A stretch of 61,086 nucleotides of DNA from Candidatus Bathyarchaeota archaeon (GTDB lineage: Archaea; Thermoproteota; Bathyarchaeia; Bathyarchaeales; Bathycorpusculaceae): NCBI GenBank assembly GCA_003164295.1, contig PLTA01000027.1, forward strand, positions 1 to 61,086, written 5' to 3'. Made by a program: the position numbers and the translations under genes. Positions 50,428 through 60,873 of the stretch are shown piece after piece. The notes below the pieces were generated by a model. It was not told the origin of the DNA. It searched no databases and saw only the letters and a program-made list of their open reading frames with translations. How positions within the stretch are numbered: the first letter of the stretch is position 1; every line of letters starts with the position of its first letter.

Positions 50428-52656
50428 ATGAATAAAAAAATATTAGCAATAACAATAAGTCTGCTGATTTTAACATCGGCATTTTTAGTTTTCAATCATA
50501 ATCCTTCTTTTGCATCAGCAAGCGGTCCTTCCAAAATAAGTATTTACGCTAGTCCGAGCAGCGTTCTTGCAGATAACAATACGTACAGCTGCATTTTTGT
50601 GCAATTACACGATTCAAATGGGGAACCTTCCAGAGCATTACAAGACACAATAATCAGCCTTTCATCATCTCTCACAAACATTGGTACAGTAGATCCATCA
50701 ATAACAATACCTATGAGCAATACGTCTGCATCAGCAAACTTTACCACAACGTTTAGCCCAGGAACCACAACAATATCAGCTTCCGCAACAGGCTACTCAA
50801 CGGTACAAGCATCTATGACCACTATTGGACCCATTCCATCACAGATTTCAGTTTATGGAATTCCTTCAACCCTACCAGCTGACGGAAACAAATATAATGC
50901 AATACTAGTTCAACTGCAAGATTCAAGCGGTTCACCCGCAAGAGCCCCTCAAGGAGGCGTTCAAGTAGCACTTTCCTGTTCAGATACTACAGTTGGTACA
51001 GTAGATCCTACAGTCACGATTCTTGAAGGCCAAACATCAGCCACAGCAAACTTCACCACAACAACAAAAGCAAATACAGAAACGAACCCCAAACCAGAAT
51101 CAGCAATTATTACTGCTTTACCTCAGGGTTACGCCTCTAAACAACTAACAATAACTACAACACCGATAGCTACGGATGCAACACAACTTAAAATCTTTGT
51201 AGGTCCACCTGAAGTTTTAGCTGACCAAAACTCTTATCCCCAAATTGCAATTGAACTGCAAAATGCGTCATCATATGTTGCATTTGCCCAATCGGCTACG
51301 CCAGTTTCAATTGCATCAAACGATCAAACTGTAGGAAAAATAGATTCGCAAGTTACGATTCTCCAATCTCAAGCGTATGCAATTGCAACTTTTAATTCGA
51401 CCTATAAGGCAGGCTCTGTCACTATAACAGCAGTGGCTACAAATCTTCTGAGAGATCAGGAAGTGGTAACGACTATAGGTTTTACTCCTTCAAAATTAGC
51501 TGTTTATTGTGTGCCTCCAAGCCTTCCCTCAGATAATGGCGTTTATCAAGCCATTCAAGTGCAGCTTCAGGATTCCCAGGGACGACCAGCAAAAGATCCT
51601 CAGGCTGATGTAAGCGTAAATCTGTTCTCTTCACAACCAACAGTAGGCGTGGTGAGCCCAACGCTAATAATTCCCTTTGGGCAAACACAGGCCATAGGCA
51701 GCTTGAATGTAACAAATGCTCCAGGAATAAATATGATCACAGCCTTAGCGCCAGGCTATACTACAGGACAAGCCCAAATTACAACTTATCTTATCGACTA
51801 CTCACCACTTCAAATAGTCTTAACAGCAAATCCAGCTAGCATCAATAATGGATACACCACATCGATCATGGCTAATGTAACAGCTAATGGCGCTCCAGTA
51901 AGCGGTGCAACAGTGACATTCGCATCAAACAATGGTGGAACTTTTGGTTCAATAACAGATCAAGGAGATGGTTACTATAATACTAGTTTCACGGCTCCAA
52001 GCTTCGCTATAACTACAAACTGCACCGTTACGGCAAGTGGATCCAAAACTGGGTATTTAAGCGCTCAAGGAACTACGCAAGTGACGGTTGTAGCCGCCCC
52101 AGCTCCAACTCCGACACCCTCCCCAACACCAACCCCGACCCCAACTCCAACCCCAACTGCAACGCCTACAGCTACGCCAACTGCCACACCGACACCAATA
52201 CCAACAGCAACTCCTGTCTCTAATATTGGAACATTATCATTCATCATTAAAGATAGCCTTGGAAATCCTTTAAATGACGCAATAGTTTCTTCAACTACTC
52301 AGCCAGCTGGTATGCCCACACTGGTGCAGATTTCAAATGCAACAGGCTATGTTACTTTCGAAAATGCCACAGCTGGATCATACACTTTCTCAATAGTTAA
52401 AGAAGGCTATCCCCCCCAAAACGAAACAGTCCCTAACTACGATGCCCAACCATTAACACTTACAATTGCTCTCGCTGGCACCGCAACTAACGCCGGCAAT
52501 TCAAGTAACACCTTAACCATAATCGTAGCGATAATCGTAACTGTTGCAGTTGCTGGAGTAATTGTTGGTGTGTTCATAATAAAACGTAAACAATCGCCAA
52601 ACATCAAAAAACTACAAGAACTTAAAAAACAGATGAAACCCCAATTCCAAACATAA
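50428..52656 (+). CDS. Multi-domain Ig-like cell-surface protein
   Basis: A 742-residue protein with signal peptide (ILAITISLLILTSAFLVF), four related beta-sandwich repeats of about 115 residues (each starting near KISIYASPSSVLADNNTY, QISVYGIPSTLPADGNKY, KIFVGPPEVLADQNSY, KLAVYCVPPSLPSDNGVY), a further Ig-like domain, a Pro/Thr stalk (TPTPTP, about 560-595), a peptidase-regulatory-like domain and a C-terminal transmembrane helix with a basic tail. It is probably an S-layer-protruding adhesin. It is likely transcribed with the preceding Cys-rich gene. Confidence 0.82.
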   Translation: MNKKILAITISLLILTSAFLVFNHNPSFASASGPSKISIYASPSSVLADNNTYSCIFVQLHDSNGEPSRALQDTIISLSSSLTNIGTVDPSITIPMSNTSASANFTTTFSPGTTTISASATGYSTVQASMTTIGPIPSQISVYGIPSTLPADGNKYNAILVQLQDSSGSPARAPQGGVQVALSCSDTTVGTVDPTVTILEGQTSATANFTTTTKANTETNPKPESAIITALPQGYASKQLTITTTPIATDATQLKIFVGPPEVLADQNSYPQIAIELQNASSYVAFAQSATPVSIASNDQTVGKIDSQVTILQSQAYAIATFNSTYKAGSVTITAVATNLLRDQEVVTTIGFTPSKLAVYCVPPSLPSDNGVYQAIQVQLQDSQGRPAKDPQADVSVNLFSSQPTVGVVSPTLIIPFGQTQAIGSLNVTNAPGINMITALAPGYTTGQAQITTYLIDYSPLQIVLTANPASINNGYTTSIMANVTANGAPVSGATVTFASNNGGTFGSITDQGDGYYNTSFTAPSFAITTNCTVTASGSKTGYLSAQGTTQVTVVAAPAPTPTPSPTPTPTPTPTPTATPTATPTATPTPIPTATPVSNIGTLSFIIKDSLGNPLNDAIVSSTTQPAGMPTLVQISNATGYVTFENATAGSYTFSIVKEGYPPQNETVPNYDAQPLTLTIALAGTATNAGNSSNTLTIIVAIIVTVAVAGVIVGVFIIKRKQSPNIKKLQELKKQMKPQFQT

Positions 52657-52953
52657 AACCACCACTTTCTTCAATATTTTCTTATTATAAACGTTGAGTT
52701 CTTATTCAATGAAGTTTATAACTTAAAAAATAAGCAAAAAATTTCTCAATTACTTTACTGCTTTGGGTGCATCCTGAAAACAGATTATTTATTAAGCGTC
52801 CTCTTCCATGATTAAAAATAATTAAATTAAAGCTCCTTGGAAAAAACCCTTTTTACAACTTTTGCTCTGCCCTGTTTATCTATCTTACTGATTTTTTTTG
52901 AAATACCTTCAGTGTATTATATATCAGCATTTGATATATTGAATCTAACGAAA
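52657..52953. other. Intergenic, AT-rich
   Basis: No gene. The region ends in the first pilin promoter. Confidence 0.4.
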
Positions 52954-52971
52954 CGTAGTTTATAAGCAAAC
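52954..52971 (+). promoter_or_regulatory. Surface-locus promoter, copy 2 (pilin 1)
   Basis: CGTAGTTTATAAGCAAAC is followed by TCTTGGAAG. It leads to a 5' UTR of about 45 bases with GGGAGGTG 11 bases before the ATG. The arrangement is the same before pilin 2. Confidence 0.7.
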
Positions 52972-53029
52972 TCTTGGAAGATAGGTTTAAGACAAGAAGC
53001 AAGTTTAGCAGGGAGGTGTAAAGAAAAAA

Positions 53030-53524
53030 ATGAATACTTTCAAGAAATTTATTAAGAATTCGAAAGCCATTTCACCAATTTTTGCTACTTTAATTCTTAT
53101 TGCAATTGCAGTTATCGCTGGTGTAGTTGTTTACATGTTTACAAGCGGAACATTAGCAACCATGACTGGAGGCGGAACCGCAGCACAAGAAAAAATCACG
53201 GTACAAGCAGCAAGCATTGTTTTTAATACTGGTGGTAAAACAACAGTATATATTGAGCAGACAGGTGGTCCGGCTGCAACCGTAAACAGCTTTATAATTA
53301 AAGATACATCCGGAACTACAATCGGCGTTATATCAGGTACAAATGCTTTTACTGTTGGAGGAACTGCAATGACCACAGTACCGTTAACAACTGGAACGCT
53401 AACTACTATCGTTGGTACTACTCCAACATTGGGCATGAATGTGGGCAGTACTTATACAATTACTGTAACAACAGCTGCAGGCGGTAGTTTCGTAGCATCA
53501 GGCGTAGTAGCAACCTCATCTTAA
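53030..53524 (+). CDS. Archaeal type IV pilin-like protein 1
   Basis: A 164-residue pilin: class III signal peptide NTFKKFIKNSKA followed by ISPIFATLILIAIAVIAGVVVYMF, the hydrophobic assembly helix; cleavage is expected after the KA. A beta-rich head follows. Residues 1-63 are identical to pilin 2 except I8M, while the head regions differ strongly. A strong ribosome-binding site (GGAGGTG) lies upstream. It is likely a major pilus subunit; assembly genes lie outside the window. Confidence 0.88.
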   Translation: MNTFKKFIKNSKAISPIFATLILIAIAVIAGVVVYMFTSGTLATMTGGGTAAQEKITVQAASIVFNTGGKTTVYIEQTGGPAATVNSFIIKDTSGTTIGVISGTNAFTVGGTAMTTVPLTTGTLTTIVGTTPTLGMNVGSTYTITVTTAAGGSFVASGVVATSS

Positions 53525-53803
53525 AACAACTGGGCTCAGTTTTTGCCCAGAACTCTTCTATTTTTACTCATTCGACGAAAGATAAAATTATCATAAATTA
53601 ATCCTCATTTCAAAAGTAAACTGGTTTTCAGTTATGACGGCAAAGAAAATAAAAGTAAACAAATATCTATTATTTCATAATAATCTGGCACATCGTGTTT
53701 ACTCTCTTGGAAATCTCCAATTTATGTTGATCTCAACTCTGAGAATACACTAATTGTTTGAAGGCTAACGTAATTTACTTTTCTTATTTGAATTAATGAA
53801 ATA
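53525..53803. other. Intergenic between the twin pilins
   Basis: No gene; AT-rich, ending in the second pilin promoter. Confidence 0.4.
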
Positions 53804-53821
53804 CGTAGTTTATATGCACAC
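53804..53821 (+). promoter_or_regulatory. Surface-locus promoter, copy 3 (pilin 2)
   Basis: CGTAGTTTATATGCACAC is followed by GCTTGGAAT. The core and the downstream CTTGGAA match copy 2. The 5' UTR again ends with AAGGAGGTGTAAAG and an A-run before the ATG. Confidence 0.7.
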
Positions 53822-53874
53822 GCTTGGAATAAAATATTAAATCGAGTGTTTAGCAAGGAGGTGTAAAGAAAAAA

Positions 53875-54369
53875 ATGAATACTTTCAAGAAATTTATGAA
53901 GAACTCGAAAGCCATTTCCCCAATATTCGCAACTCTAATTCTCATCGCAATTGCAGTTATCGCTGGTGTTGTTGTTTACATGTTTACAAGCGGCACATTG
54001 GCAACTATGACTGGTGGCGGAACTGCAGCACAAGAAAAAATCACGGTACAAGCAGCAAGCATAAAATCTGGCGCGCTAGGTACTGGTCAAGTAACGGTTT
54101 ATCTTGAGCAAACTGGTGGCCCCGCTGCAACAATAAACAGCATAATAATTAAAAGTTCAAGTGGAAGTACACTTGGCGTTGTACCAGCTGCAAGTCTAAC
54201 CTTTAATCCAGCCGTAACTACCACTTTAACAAGTGGAACTTTGTACACAATAGCTAGTGCTCTTACTTTCACTATTCCTACAACAATCGTTCAAGGGAGT
54301 TCATATACACTTACCGTCACAACAGCTGCAGGCGGCAATTTCATATCATCTTCTGTCGTTTCAACCTAA
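53875..54369 (+). CDS. Archaeal type IV pilin-like protein 2
   Basis: The 164-residue twin of pilin 1, with the same signal, helix and first 63 residues (one change) and a different head domain; the ends re-converge (YTLTVTTAAGGNF against YTITVTTAAGGSF). Synonymous differences in the conserved half show it is not a brand-new copy. This pattern (fixed N-terminus, variable head) is as expected for pilins presenting alternative surfaces. Confidence 0.88.
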   Translation: MNTFKKFMKNSKAISPIFATLILIAIAVIAGVVVYMFTSGTLATMTGGGTAAQEKITVQAASIKSGALGTGQVTVYLEQTGGPAATINSIIIKSSSGSTLGVVPAASLTFNPAVTTTLTSGTLYTIASALTFTIPTTIVQGSSYTLTVTTAAGGNFISSSVVST

Positions 54370-54525
54370 AATCAATTGGGTTTTTTTCCCACCCCAATAA
54401 TTTGGTTTTTTCGAAAAGTTATCCCTCTCAAAGATAGTTGAACGCACAAGACCGCTTGGATTCTGACTTAGATTTTTTTGTTTCCGTTCATTAATAATCA
54501 GGGTTTTGCGGGCTTAATCAAAATA

Positions 54526-54544
54526 CCTAGTTTATTAGCAAACT
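54526..54544 (+). promoter_or_regulatory. Surface-locus promoter, copy 4 (pilin 3 operon)
   Basis: CCTAGTTTATTAGCAAACT resembles copies 1-3 but is less perfect. It lies 103 bp before the ATG at 54647. The intergenic region 54370-54646 holds nothing else. Confidence 0.5.
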
Positions 54545-54646
54545 GAGGAAATGAAAGACTGGCACATTAAAAATGAATGTTACAGCTGGAGTTTGTCAGT
54601 TAAATATGGGAGAATTAACTGCGGAGCTACGTGTTAGGTGCGATAA

Positions 54647-55192
54647 ATGAGGACACTTTGCAATTGGTTACGTAGTAGGCGAGCGCTTAGTCCAATATTT
54701 GCCACTGTTTTATTAGCTTCGATCATAATCATTTTTGGCACTGTCGCTTATTATTATTCAACCAATCTCACAACTACTGCCACAAACAATTATTCTAACC
54801 AATTATCTAGTAGCCAGCAAGCCGTAGGCGAAAGAATAGGCTTTGAAAATGTTGTTTACAGTTCGTATCCAGCTAAGTTAACGGTTTATATCATTAATTC
54901 TGGAAGTTCGAATAACATTCAAATTGACTCGGCATTTATTTATGATTCAAGTCAAAATCTTGTTGGAATATTTTCGGCCTCTTCACCTAATTCCATTTCG
55001 TCGCTAATACCTATTGATTCATCGGGGCCATCGCCATCACCAATTGCGAGTTTGAATGTTGGGAAAGAAGCCTATTTCACATTAATAGAGAACACATCAG
55101 GAAACAACATCTCACTAACGCCAGGATCAATTTACACTATTCACTTAATAACTAAAAGCGGGAGCGCTTTTGAATATGAATTTGCACCATAA
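54647..55192 (+). CDS. Minor pilin-like protein
   Basis: A 181-residue protein with a class III signal (RTLCNWLRSRRA, then LSPIFATVLLASIIIIFGTVAYYYS) and a beta-rich head. It is related to the twin pilins only in the N-terminal motif. Its last 23 bases overlap the giant adhesin gene, so they are translationally coupled and probably function in one structure, for example as pilus tip and adaptor. Confidence 0.82.
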   Translation: MRTLCNWLRSRRALSPIFATVLLASIIIIFGTVAYYYSTNLTTTATNNYSNQLSSSQQAVGERIGFENVVYSSYPAKLTVYIINSGSSNNIQIDSAFIYDSSQNLVGIFSASSPNSISSLIPIDSSGPSPSPIASLNVGKEAYFTLIENTSGNNISLTPGSIYTIHLITKSGSAFEYEFAP

Positions 55193-58100
55193 TCTTCAAA
55201 GAAACACGAAAGGAATCGGTACAATATTTGGAATGGTATTTTTTATACTTATAGTCATGGTTGTTTTTGCAAGCTTTGTAATCATTCTTAGTCAAAACAC
55301 TGGGTTGGAACAGACCACAGCCCAGGCAAAACAATTAGATTTAGATCGCTATACTGAACTCGAAACTGTGTCAGTTGCTAATCCTGAGGCAGCTGTATTG
55401 AACAATGTGGTCTACATAGAGTGTAGTCTTACGAACAATGGCACGCTTCCAACTCAATTTGTGCGATTATGGATTAAAGACATTACACAAAACACGACTG
55501 GCGAAACACTAATTTCACCATCAATTACGCTCCTCCCAAGTGCGACTCCTACTTATTATTTCAACCAAGCTTATGTTACAAATGCAGGGCCTTCTGATCA
55601 GTTTAGCTTTTGGTTTATAACAACCAGAGGAAACAGAATTTCAGCTTATCCAGCTATTAATCATTTTAATGGTATAACATCAAACGGAACTTTCCCAGGA
55701 GTCAACAGCATCAACTCTACTTATGCTACAAACAATACTCCCTTACAGTTATCTCTTACAACAACTCAGCCCAATCAACTGATTTATGTAGTGGTGTCAT
55801 ATGATGATGGGAATACCCTCTATACCCCTACTTCAACTCCTAACCTGAATTGGACTCTAAGAGGTCAATCTCAATCTACAAGTCAGACTGGCGGCTGGAA
55901 CGGCGGCGGGGACAGCATTTTGGAGACCTTTTATACTATTGATCCTTCGGTTGGTCCGGTAACGATCAGCATCCATTCAACTGCTGATGAATTAAGCGAT
56001 TATTATTGTTCGGCTTTAGAATTTGCAATTACTGGTGTTAATACTACTTCCCCTTTTGACGGCTCAGCACAAACTACTATAGGACAATCTATTATGTCAC
56101 AGGATACAATCACTACTCATTATTCAAATGAATTTATAATAGGTGCATTGGGAATCGACGATCTAAACCCTGCAATAACACCAGGACCAGGTTTCGCCCA
56201 AATTATGCCAGTCCAGAGTTCATACGGAGCCTCAGGACAAGATAACGCTATGCCCCGATCAGTTTGGAGTGAATGGGCTATAGCCCAGGTACCAACAACC
56301 AACTTAAGTGTAAATTGCACTTTTTCTATTACGGAAAACTGGGCTACAATTCTAGATGCTGTAAACTTGGTAATAACACCTCCAACCTCCCCTATCACTC
56401 TGTCTTCCACAAGCGGGCCTTGTGGTCAGACCATATCAGTTTCTGGACAGGGTTTCGCACCCAACTCCCCGCTTTTGGCCACATTTGGCGGCTCACAAAT
56501 TCCTTTTAGCTTTACAACTGATGCCTCAGGCAATATCCCGCCTGGCGCAACAATCACCGTCCCACAACGCTCACCAATAAGCAACAATACAGTCACTATC
56601 ATAGATAGCAAGTTCAATTATGCTTCAACTAATTTCACCGTCACACCTACTACCATAACTGTGAGTCCTCAGAGCGGACCACTTGGAACCGCGGTCACAG
56701 TAAGAGGTTCAAATTTTGTTCCTAACTCAAACATAACCATCAACTTCGACGGAAATTTGAAAACTACAAATCCATCCACGATAACAGCCAACACGACTGG
56801 CGGCTTCTCAGCAACTTTTAACACTATTTCTGACACAGTAGGCGTGAAACAAATATCGGCAACAGACGGATTCAATTATCCAACCGCAAATTTCACTGTT
56901 ATCCCTCTAATCACTTTAAACCCAACCAATGGCCCTATTAGTTCATCCGTTAATGTTACCGGTTATGGTTTCGCCCCTTCCACACCTATAACTATTACAT
57001 TTGCTGGCTCAATAGTTAACACAATTCCAGCTAGCCCCACCACTGATAACAATGGCTTCTTCAACGCAACTTTTAACATTCCAACAGGTCAAACAGCTGG
57101 AGGAAAAACAGTGGGGACGACAGATTCTCTTTTAAATGCAGCTAATGCAATATTCACTGTAACACCATCAATATTTCTAAATCCAACTAATGGAAGTGCG
57201 GGATCCGCTGTCACCGTTTCTGGCTCAGGCTTTGCAGCGAATTCAGCTTTGACAGCAACATACGTGGGGACATCTATCACGCTCAGCGGCGCCACTTTGA
57301 CGAATTCAACTGGCTCATTTTTAGGTGCAACCTTTACAGTTCCAACCTCAACTGCAGGCGGAGCTCAAACGGTTGTTATCAAAGACGCTGGCTCCAATTC
57401 TGCAAGCACTATCTTCACGGTGAACACACTATACCAGAAAATCACCGTGGCGTTAAACAATTTAGCTCCTACGGCTACCGTGACAGTAAATGGTGGTTAT
57501 CCTTCACCTAATTCCTTCGCTGCTGACGGAACACCCTACAACATTATGATGATTGCAGGCTCATCCTTTACTTTATCATTCTCTAACAGTGGTAATACTC
57601 GAGACGGCTTCAATGTAGCAAACGTTTTCTCCTCAACTTCCTCTCCATGCACCGCCTCAACTAACTCGATCTCATTAACGGGATATGAGCAGGTGCAGAA
57701 TACTTTCGGCGTCTCCTTCCCTAACGGCAATCCGAACTCTGGTGATTCTTTGCCGTTGGCAGGTACCTATTTGGCAGCCAGTTCAACGATTGGTACTCTT
57801 AATTCAACTAATTCTTGGAGTACTTCTGCCTGGGTCGATTATGGTACAACTGTCACTTTTCCAGCTTCAACAGCTTTGAGCGGGTCAAGTGAGCGTTGGG
57901 CTATGGGCACTTCTTATTCCACTGTCTCTTTGACGGCCGGTGGAAACCCCTACTCACAAACGTATTATAACCAATATTCGTTCCAGCTTGACTACGCGGT
58001 TTCTGGTGGTGGTTCACCGACTGCATCCACTTTAACGGCAAAGCAGTTCGGATCTTCTTACACGCCAACCCTTGGCACGAGCTTAGCTAGTTATTGGCTT

Positions 58101-60812
58101 GACAATGGGCAGTCGTGGAGTGTAACAAATCCTTTAGGAGGGTCTGGAACCAATGAACGCTGGGCCTCAAGACAGACTATTTCAGGCGCTGTTTCTTCCT
58201 CTTCGCCAACAACAGCAGGAACCGGTACTCTAACCTTTACCTACAATCATCAGTATTTGTTGACTGTGATAGGTGGCAACGGTGTTACTTACGGAACAGC
58301 CAGTCCTTCGGGTGACAATTGGTATGATAACGGCATGTCTACAACGGTATCTTCTAATGGTATTTACAGTAGGGCTTCTGGCACGGGTCAAAGGGTATCC
58401 TTCTGGCAGATTGATTCTGGAACGACAAATAATGTCGCTACAACTGGAACTGTGACAACGTCGAGTGTAACCATGTCGGCGACTCATATTGTTACTTTTG
58501 CTCCGGTAACTCAGTACTTGTTGACTGTTACTGGTGGTAATGGTGTTGCTTATGGGACTTCTTCTGCGATTGCGGGCGATACTGGTTGGTATGATGTTGG
58601 TATGTCTACGACTGTTTCTTCTAGTTGGGTTTGGGGTACTTCTGGTGGGACTCGCTCGGCTGTTTCTAATTGGCAACTTGATGGCACAAATAAGAATCCA
58701 GCTCGGCAGAATACGGGTACTTTGGTGGCTTCGTCGGTTTCTATGTCTGCAGCTCACACAATCAACTTGATTTCAACAACTCAATACTATCTAACTGTAA
58801 CTAGTGGTAATGGTGTGTCTTATGGGACTGCTAGTCCTACGAGTGACAATTGGTATGATAACGGTATGTCTACAACGGTTTCTTCTAATTGGGTTTGGAA
58901 TATAGTTTCTGGCCAGTCCAGAACAGCTGTTTCAAACTATGCTGTCGATGGCTCTAACAGTAACCCGACACGTTCAAACACAGGAACCTTAACAACATCT
59001 GTCTCGATGACGACTTTCCATACAGTTAGCTTCTCAACAGTTACACAGTATTACTTAACAGTAACCGGAGGAAATGGAATAACTTACGGTACCGCATCTC
59101 CAACATCAGACTACTGGTATGATTCCGGTGGATCAACAACAGTATCTTCCAATGGCATTTATACCCGTTCGAGTGGAACCGGTATACGAGTTTCTTCTTG
59201 GAAGCTTGATTCTGGCTCTAACAATAATGTCGCAACCTCAGGAACTGTTACTACTTCAGCTGTTTCTATGTCAACCTATCATACGGTTGTTTTCAACTCA
59301 ATCTCACAATACCAAGTGGCTTTAGATTCTGGTGCAACTTCGGCATTAAACACAATTACCAACCCAACAATAAGTGGAGACAGCGGATGGTATGATTCAG
59401 GCACATCAGTTACCTTAACTCTAAATGGTATATACGGTAGATCAGGTGGCTCAGGAACTAGAATTAGTGGATACGCTATCAACGGAGGATCCAACAATCC
59501 AGAAAGCACTACAGGAACATTCACTGTGCTTAACGCTATTTCTATCTCAGCACCCCAAACTATCACAACCACAAAAGTAACGCAATATCAAGTAACTTTA
59601 GACGCAACTGCAACATCTGCTTTGAATTCTATAACTATCCCCACAATAAGTTCTGATAATTACTGGTATGACAGCGGCACAACGGTTAACGTGGTTTTAA
59701 ATGGTGTCTGGGGTCAAAGTGGCGGTACGGGAACTCGGCTATCCGGGTACGTTCTCAACGGTGGCAGTAATAACCCAGTTTCCACAACTGGAACAGTTAC
59801 AGTCTTCTCTGGCGCAATCTCAAATCATGAATTTGTTACATCAACGTCTGTGACTCAATATCAAGTAACTTTCAGTCAAACTGGTATTGGCAGTTCTGCA
59901 AGCTCCAATACGATTCTCACAGTGGGATCGGCAACTTATGCCTACAGTAACTTCCCAGTAAATGGCATCTGGGTTGATACTGGAACAACGTTTACTTGGT
60001 CACCAACTGTTTCAGGTAGTGTGGGAACTCAGTTTGTTAAGACAGGAAGTTCAGGTTCATCCCCAATAACGGTTGCAGGAACGTATTCAGCTACCTACCA
60101 GACCCAATATTATTTGACTGTAACTTCTGCCAATGGCAGTCCGACAGGTCAAGGATGGTATAATTCTGGTGTATCAGCACCCTTTTCAGTAACTACACCT
60201 GCTTCTGGTGGAACCGGTATCCAGTATATTTTAACAAGTTGGAGTGGCTCAGGCACAGGCGCCTACAGCGGCATTAATTCTTCTTCGTCTGTTACAATGA
60301 ATAACCCAATAACCGAGACTGCTAATTGGCAGACTCAATATTATTTGACTCTTAACTCGGCTTATGGCACGATTACTGGTGCTGGTTGGTATAATAGTGG
60401 TGCAACGGCTTATGCTGGTGTAAATTCAGGAACAGTTTCTGGCGGTACTGGTACTCAATATGTGTTTACAAGTTGGAGTGGTGGTGCTTCTGGAACTAAC
60501 TATGCGCAGAGCAGTGCGATTACGATGAGTGGTCCTGTGACAGTTACTGCTAATTGGCAAACCCAATATCAGGTAACATTTGCAGTAACTCCAAGTGGCT
60601 CTGGGTCTACGTCTCCTACAGGAACTTCATGGCAAAATGCCGGAGCTGTCGTTCCGATTACAGCTTCCAAGAGTGGCAGTTATAATTTTAACAAATGGAC
60701 TACCACAGGATCAATAACAATTGCCAACCCAACACAAGGACAAGGGACCCACGGATCCTCGACATCAGCAACAATCAACGGTTCCGGCACTATAACCGCA
60801 AACTTCCAGTAA
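55170..60812 (+). CDS. Giant pilin-anchored adhesin with IPT/TIG and repeat domains
   Basis: A 1,880-residue protein. The N-terminus (LQRNTKG, then IGTIFGMVFFILIVMVVFASFVIIL) is a class III pilin-type signal and assembly helix, not a cleavable Sec signal. Next are a jelly-roll-like domain (about 160-410), four IPT/TIG-like Ig domains (about 412-750, with GPLGTAVTVRGSNFVPNSN and similar), a linking domain, and a long series of related repeats (about 1040-1560, QYYLTVTGGNGVTYGTASP type with WYDNGMSTTVSS). Four WYNSG-type repeats end the protein. There is no C-terminal anchor. Confidence 0.85.
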   Translation: MNMNLHHNLQRNTKGIGTIFGMVFFILIVMVVFASFVIILSQNTGLEQTTAQAKQLDLDRYTELETVSVANPEAAVLNNVVYIECSLTNNGTLPTQFVRLWIKDITQNTTGETLISPSITLLPSATPTYYFNQAYVTNAGPSDQFSFWFITTRGNRISAYPAINHFNGITSNGTFPGVNSINSTYATNNTPLQLSLTTTQPNQLIYVVVSYDDGNTLYTPTSTPNLNWTLRGQSQSTSQTGGWNGGGDSILETFYTIDPSVGPVTISIHSTADELSDYYCSALEFAITGVNTTSPFDGSAQTTIGQSIMSQDTITTHYSNEFIIGALGIDDLNPAITPGPGFAQIMPVQSSYGASGQDNAMPRSVWSEWAIAQVPTTNLSVNCTFSITENWATILDAVNLVITPPTSPITLSSTSGPCGQTISVSGQGFAPNSPLLATFGGSQIPFSFTTDASGNIPPGATITVPQRSPISNNTVTIIDSKFNYASTNFTVTPTTITVSPQSGPLGTAVTVRGSNFVPNSNITINFDGNLKTTNPSTITANTTGGFSATFNTISDTVGVKQISATDGFNYPTANFTVIPLITLNPTNGPISSSVNVTGYGFAPSTPITITFAGSIVNTIPASPTTDNNGFFNATFNIPTGQTAGGKTVGTTDSLLNAANAIFTVTPSIFLNPTNGSAGSAVTVSGSGFAANSALTATYVGTSITLSGATLTNSTGSFLGATFTVPTSTAGGAQTVVIKDAGSNSASTIFTVNTLYQKITVALNNLAPTATVTVNGGYPSPNSFAADGTPYNIMMIAGSSFTLSFSNSGNTRDGFNVANVFSSTSSPCTASTNSISLTGYEQVQNTFGVSFPNGNPNSGDSLPLAGTYLAASSTIGTLNSTNSWSTSAWVDYGTTVTFPASTALSGSSERWAMGTSYSTVSLTAGGNPYSQTYYNQYSFQLDYAVSGGGSPTASTLTAKQFGSSYTPTLGTSLASYWLDNGQSWSVTNPLGGSGTNERWASRQTISGAVSSSSPTTAGTGTLTFTYNHQYLLTVIGGNGVTYGTASPSGDNWYDNGMSTTVSSNGIYSRASGTGQRVSFWQIDSGTTNNVATTGTVTTSSVTMSATHIVTFAPVTQYLLTVTGGNGVAYGTSSAIAGDTGWYDVGMSTTVSSSWVWGTSGGTRSAVSNWQLDGTNKNPARQNTGTLVASSVSMSAAHTINLISTTQYYLTVTSGNGVSYGTASPTSDNWYDNGMSTTVSSNWVWNIVSGQSRTAVSNYAVDGSNSNPTRSNTGTLTTSVSMTTFHTVSFSTVTQYYLTVTGGNGITYGTASPTSDYWYDSGGSTTVSSNGIYTRSSGTGIRVSSWKLDSGSNNNVATSGTVTTSAVSMSTYHTVVFNSISQYQVALDSGATSALNTITNPTISGDSGWYDSGTSVTLTLNGIYGRSGGSGTRISGYAINGGSNNPESTTGTFTVLNAISISAPQTITTTKVTQYQVTLDATATSALNSITIPTISSDNYWYDSGTTVNVVLNGVWGQSGGTGTRLSGYVLNGGSNNPVSTTGTVTVFSGAISNHEFVTSTSVTQYQVTFSQTGIGSSASSNTILTVGSATYAYSNFPVNGIWVDTGTTFTWSPTVSGSVGTQFVKTGSSGSSPITVAGTYSATYQTQYYLTVTSANGSPTGQGWYNSGVSAPFSVTTPASGGTGIQYILTSWSGSGTGAYSGINSSSSVTMNNPITETANWQTQYYLTLNSAYGTITGAGWYNSGATAYAGVNSGTVSGGTGTQYVFTSWSGGASGTNYAQSSAITMSGPVTVTANWQTQYQVTFAVTPSGSGSTSPTGTSWQNAGAVVPITASKSGSYNFNKWTTTGSITIANPTQGQGTHGSSTSATINGSGTITANFQ

Positions 60813-60873
60813 GACTAACCATGGAATGGATAAAAATGCACATTAGAGAAATAAACAATGGAGCTAAAATAAT

